This document shows positions 4,470 to 5,709 of a DNA stretch of 5,709 nucleotides, one piece after another. Each line of letters begins with the position of its first letter. Positions within the stretch are counted from its first letter, which is position 1. The notes under the pieces were generated by a model. The model was given only the letters and a program-made list of their open reading frames with translations, was not told the DNA's origin and ran no database searches. The position numbers and the translations under genes are program-made. This DNA is from Kiritimatiellia bacterium (lineage in GTDB: Bacteria > Verrucomicrobiota > Kiritimatiellia > RFP12 > UBA1067), in NCBI GenBank assembly GCA_016303225.1, contig JAEDMC010000178.1:1-5709 (forward strand). The letters run 5' to 3'.

Positions 4470-5701
4470 TGGTTTTCAAGCATGTTTCGAGGATCAACGT
4501 CTCGCTTTGGGGACAGCGTGTCGGCACCTTGGTCGCGGCGCCGCAACGTGATGTCTACGCCTTTCGGTACGAGAAGGGCTTTCTTCGTTCGGGGATCGAA
4601 ATCTCGCCGCTGATGATGCCGCTCAGGGCCGAACCGTATGTTTTTCCAGATCTGCCGCGGGCGGCTTACGAGGGCCTTCCGCCGATTTTCGCCGATTCGC
4701 TTCCGGACACATTCGGAACGGGACTGATCGACCTCTGGTTGAAGGAACACGGGCTTGACCGTGACGAGATCACGCCGCTCGACCGTCTCGCCTATCTGGG
4801 ACGACGGACGATGGGGGCGCTCACCTACGAGCCGGATCGCGGTCCGGGCGGACGGCCGACGGCTTTGGACATGCGCAGGCTGATCGAGTCGGCGCGAAAG
4901 GTGCTGAACGGCGAACTGGCGTCGTCACATGGCGACGATGCCTTGCGCGAGATCATCCGCCTCGGATCCTCGGCTGGCGGTGCCCAGGCCAAGGCCGTCA
5001 TCGGCTGGAACCGCAAGACCCATGCGTTCCTCTTGGGCGACCGAGACTTGCCCGAGGGGTATGAGCACTGGGTCATCAAATTCACACCGACGGACTATCC
5101 GTGGCGCGGCGAGACGGAATATGCGCAGTACGAGCGCGCCCGTGCCGCAGGACTCGACATGAGCGAGTCCTGCCTGTACGAACTGGACGGGCTCAAGCAT
5201 TTCATGACGCGCCGTTTCGACCGGGAAGGATCGCGCCGCCATCATCTGGCGACGCTGTCCGCGCTGGCGCATCTGCCGGCGGAAACGCCGCAGGAGCATC
5301 GCCGTTACGAACAGCTCTTCATCACGGCAAGCGAACTGGGGCTCGGCTACGAGGCGCTCGAGCAGATCTTCCGGCGCATGGTCTTCAATGTCCTGACGGG
5401 CGAGTTCGACGACCATACGAAGAACTTCTCCTTTGTCCTTAGGGAGTCGTCCGGTTGGGCGTTGGCGCCGGCGTACGACCTGACTGGATCGCGATTTCCG
5501 AGAGAGGATCCGTGGAGCGCGCAGGCTGGTGTTCATCAGCTTTCCGTCAACGGGAAGCGCCGGGGAATCACCGATGCGGACCTGCTGTCCGTGGCCGACC
5601 GGTTCGGCATCGGCACGGCCAAGCGCGTCCTGTCAGAAGTGCGCGCGGCTTCGGACTGGAGATATAATGAGAGGCCTGTTCTCCTGAAAGCCGGATTCTG
5701 A
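4466..5701 (+). CDS. hipA: HipA-family serine/threonine kinase toxin
   Basis: This 411-aa kinase is full length for HipA (about 400-440 aa). Characterised relatives phosphorylate aminoacyl-tRNA synthetases (GltX in E. coli), halting translation. The substrate here is unknown. The N-terminal subdomain (about 10-92) shows VSLWGQRVGTL, GIEISPLMMPLR and GLPPIFADSLPDTFG. The kinase core has a Gly-rich loop GSSAGGAQAK (167-176), whose Ser168 or Ser169 corresponds to the autophosphorylated Ser150 region of E. coli HipA. It also has the ATP-contacting Lys in HWVIKF (K205), MTRRFDR (247-253), the catalytic loop DDHTKN (315-320; D315 catalytic, N320 metal binding) and the metal-binding AYD (D338). The C-terminal helices end with LSVNGKRRGIT...ADRFGI (359-382), a signature of the 'GTSAGGARAK' HipA subgroup. 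All key residues are present, so it should be active. It follows hipB with a 4-nt overlap and its own AGGAGG. Confidence 0.95.
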   Translation: MMVFKHVSRINVSLWGQRVGTLVAAPQRDVYAFRYEKGFLRSGIEISPLMMPLRAEPYVFPDLPRAAYEGLPPIFADSLPDTFGTGLIDLWLKEHGLDRDEITPLDRLAYLGRRTMGALTYEPDRGPGGRPTALDMRRLIESARKVLNGELASSHGDDALREIIRLGSSAGGAQAKAVIGWNRKTHAFLLGDRDLPEGYEHWVIKFTPTDYPWRGETEYAQYERARAAGLDMSESCLYELDGLKHFMTRRFDREGSRRHHLATLSALAHLPAETPQEHRRYEQLFITASELGLGYEALEQIFRRMVFNVLTGEFDDHTKNFSFVLRESSGWALAPAYDLTGSRFPREDPWSAQAGVHQLSVNGKRRGITDADLLSVADRFGIGTAKRVLSEVRAASDWRYNERPVLLKAGF

Positions 5702-5707
5702 TACAAT
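5699..5707 (+). promoter_or_regulatory. Possible extended -10 at the right edge
   Basis: TGA-TACAAT overlaps the hipA stop codon (5699-5701) and resembles an extended -10 box. No good -35 is seen 17-18 nt upstream. A downstream gene, if present, lies outside the window, so this is a weak call. Confidence 0.3.
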
Positions 5708-5709
5708 CA

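Noticed and set aside
5663..5668. TATAAT inside the hipA 3' end
   Set aside because: A perfect -10 hexamer, but without a -35 at 16-18 nt and without TG extension. It lies within conserved reading frame, so chance is likely.
1..5709. CRISPR arrays, tRNA or rRNA genes
   Set aside because: No regularly spaced identical repeats, and no tRNA or rRNA signature recognised on either strand.

Overview
The window is GC-rich. From left to right it holds a promoter, one very large secreted-protein gene (77-3769, 1230 aa), a 397-nt non-coding spacer packed with inverted repeats (3770-4166), and a two-gene toxin-antitoxin operon of the HipBA type (4167-5701). All three genes are on the + strand. The sequence contains no marker gene that fixes the taxon. 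The large multi-module parallel beta-helix/PKD protein with 'DLxGNPR...DxGCYE'-type motifs and the codon use resemble Verrucomicrobiota-Kiritimatiellota-Lentisphaerota bacteria from gut or anaerobic habitats. That placement is inference only, at moderate-to-low confidence.

Region 1 (1-3769). A promoter (TTGTTT, 18-nt spacer, TGG-TATCAT) and an AGGAG ribosome binding site precede a protein with a cleavable signal peptide. The mature chain is three homologous beta-helix modules separated by two PKD domains. Each module carries five recognisable N-C-x-I rungs and closes with a 'DLxGN' motif. All 34 mature cysteines lie in the beta-helix modules or the short C-terminal tail, and none lies in a PKD domain. 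It is probably an extracellular or surface protein that binds something such as glycan or a host or cell surface. No catalytic motif was recognised.

Region 2 (3770-4166). There is no credible gene here. Two abutting inverted-repeat structures occupy almost all of it. The first, 3778-3902, has long closing arms with two hairpins inside. The second, 3903-4091, has roughly 21-nt near-perfect ends and several inner hairpins. They could be a terminator or RNA-folding region, a miniature mobile element, or an intergenic repeat family. I could not match either to a known family. The hipBA promoter follows immediately.

Region 3 (4106-5701). A strong promoter (TTGCTT, 18-nt spacer, TGG-TATAAT) with candidate operator dyads drives hipB (a 100-aa Xre-type antitoxin/repressor) and hipA (a 411-aa Ser/Thr kinase toxin). 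The two are translationally coupled through an ATGA overlap. HipA keeps all the kinase hallmarks. By family knowledge, HipB should bind and neutralise HipA, and the complex should repress its own promoter. A promoter-like -10 overlaps the hipA stop codon at the right edge, so another transcript may start just outside the window. Nothing in the sequence ties the TA operon functionally to the large secreted protein.
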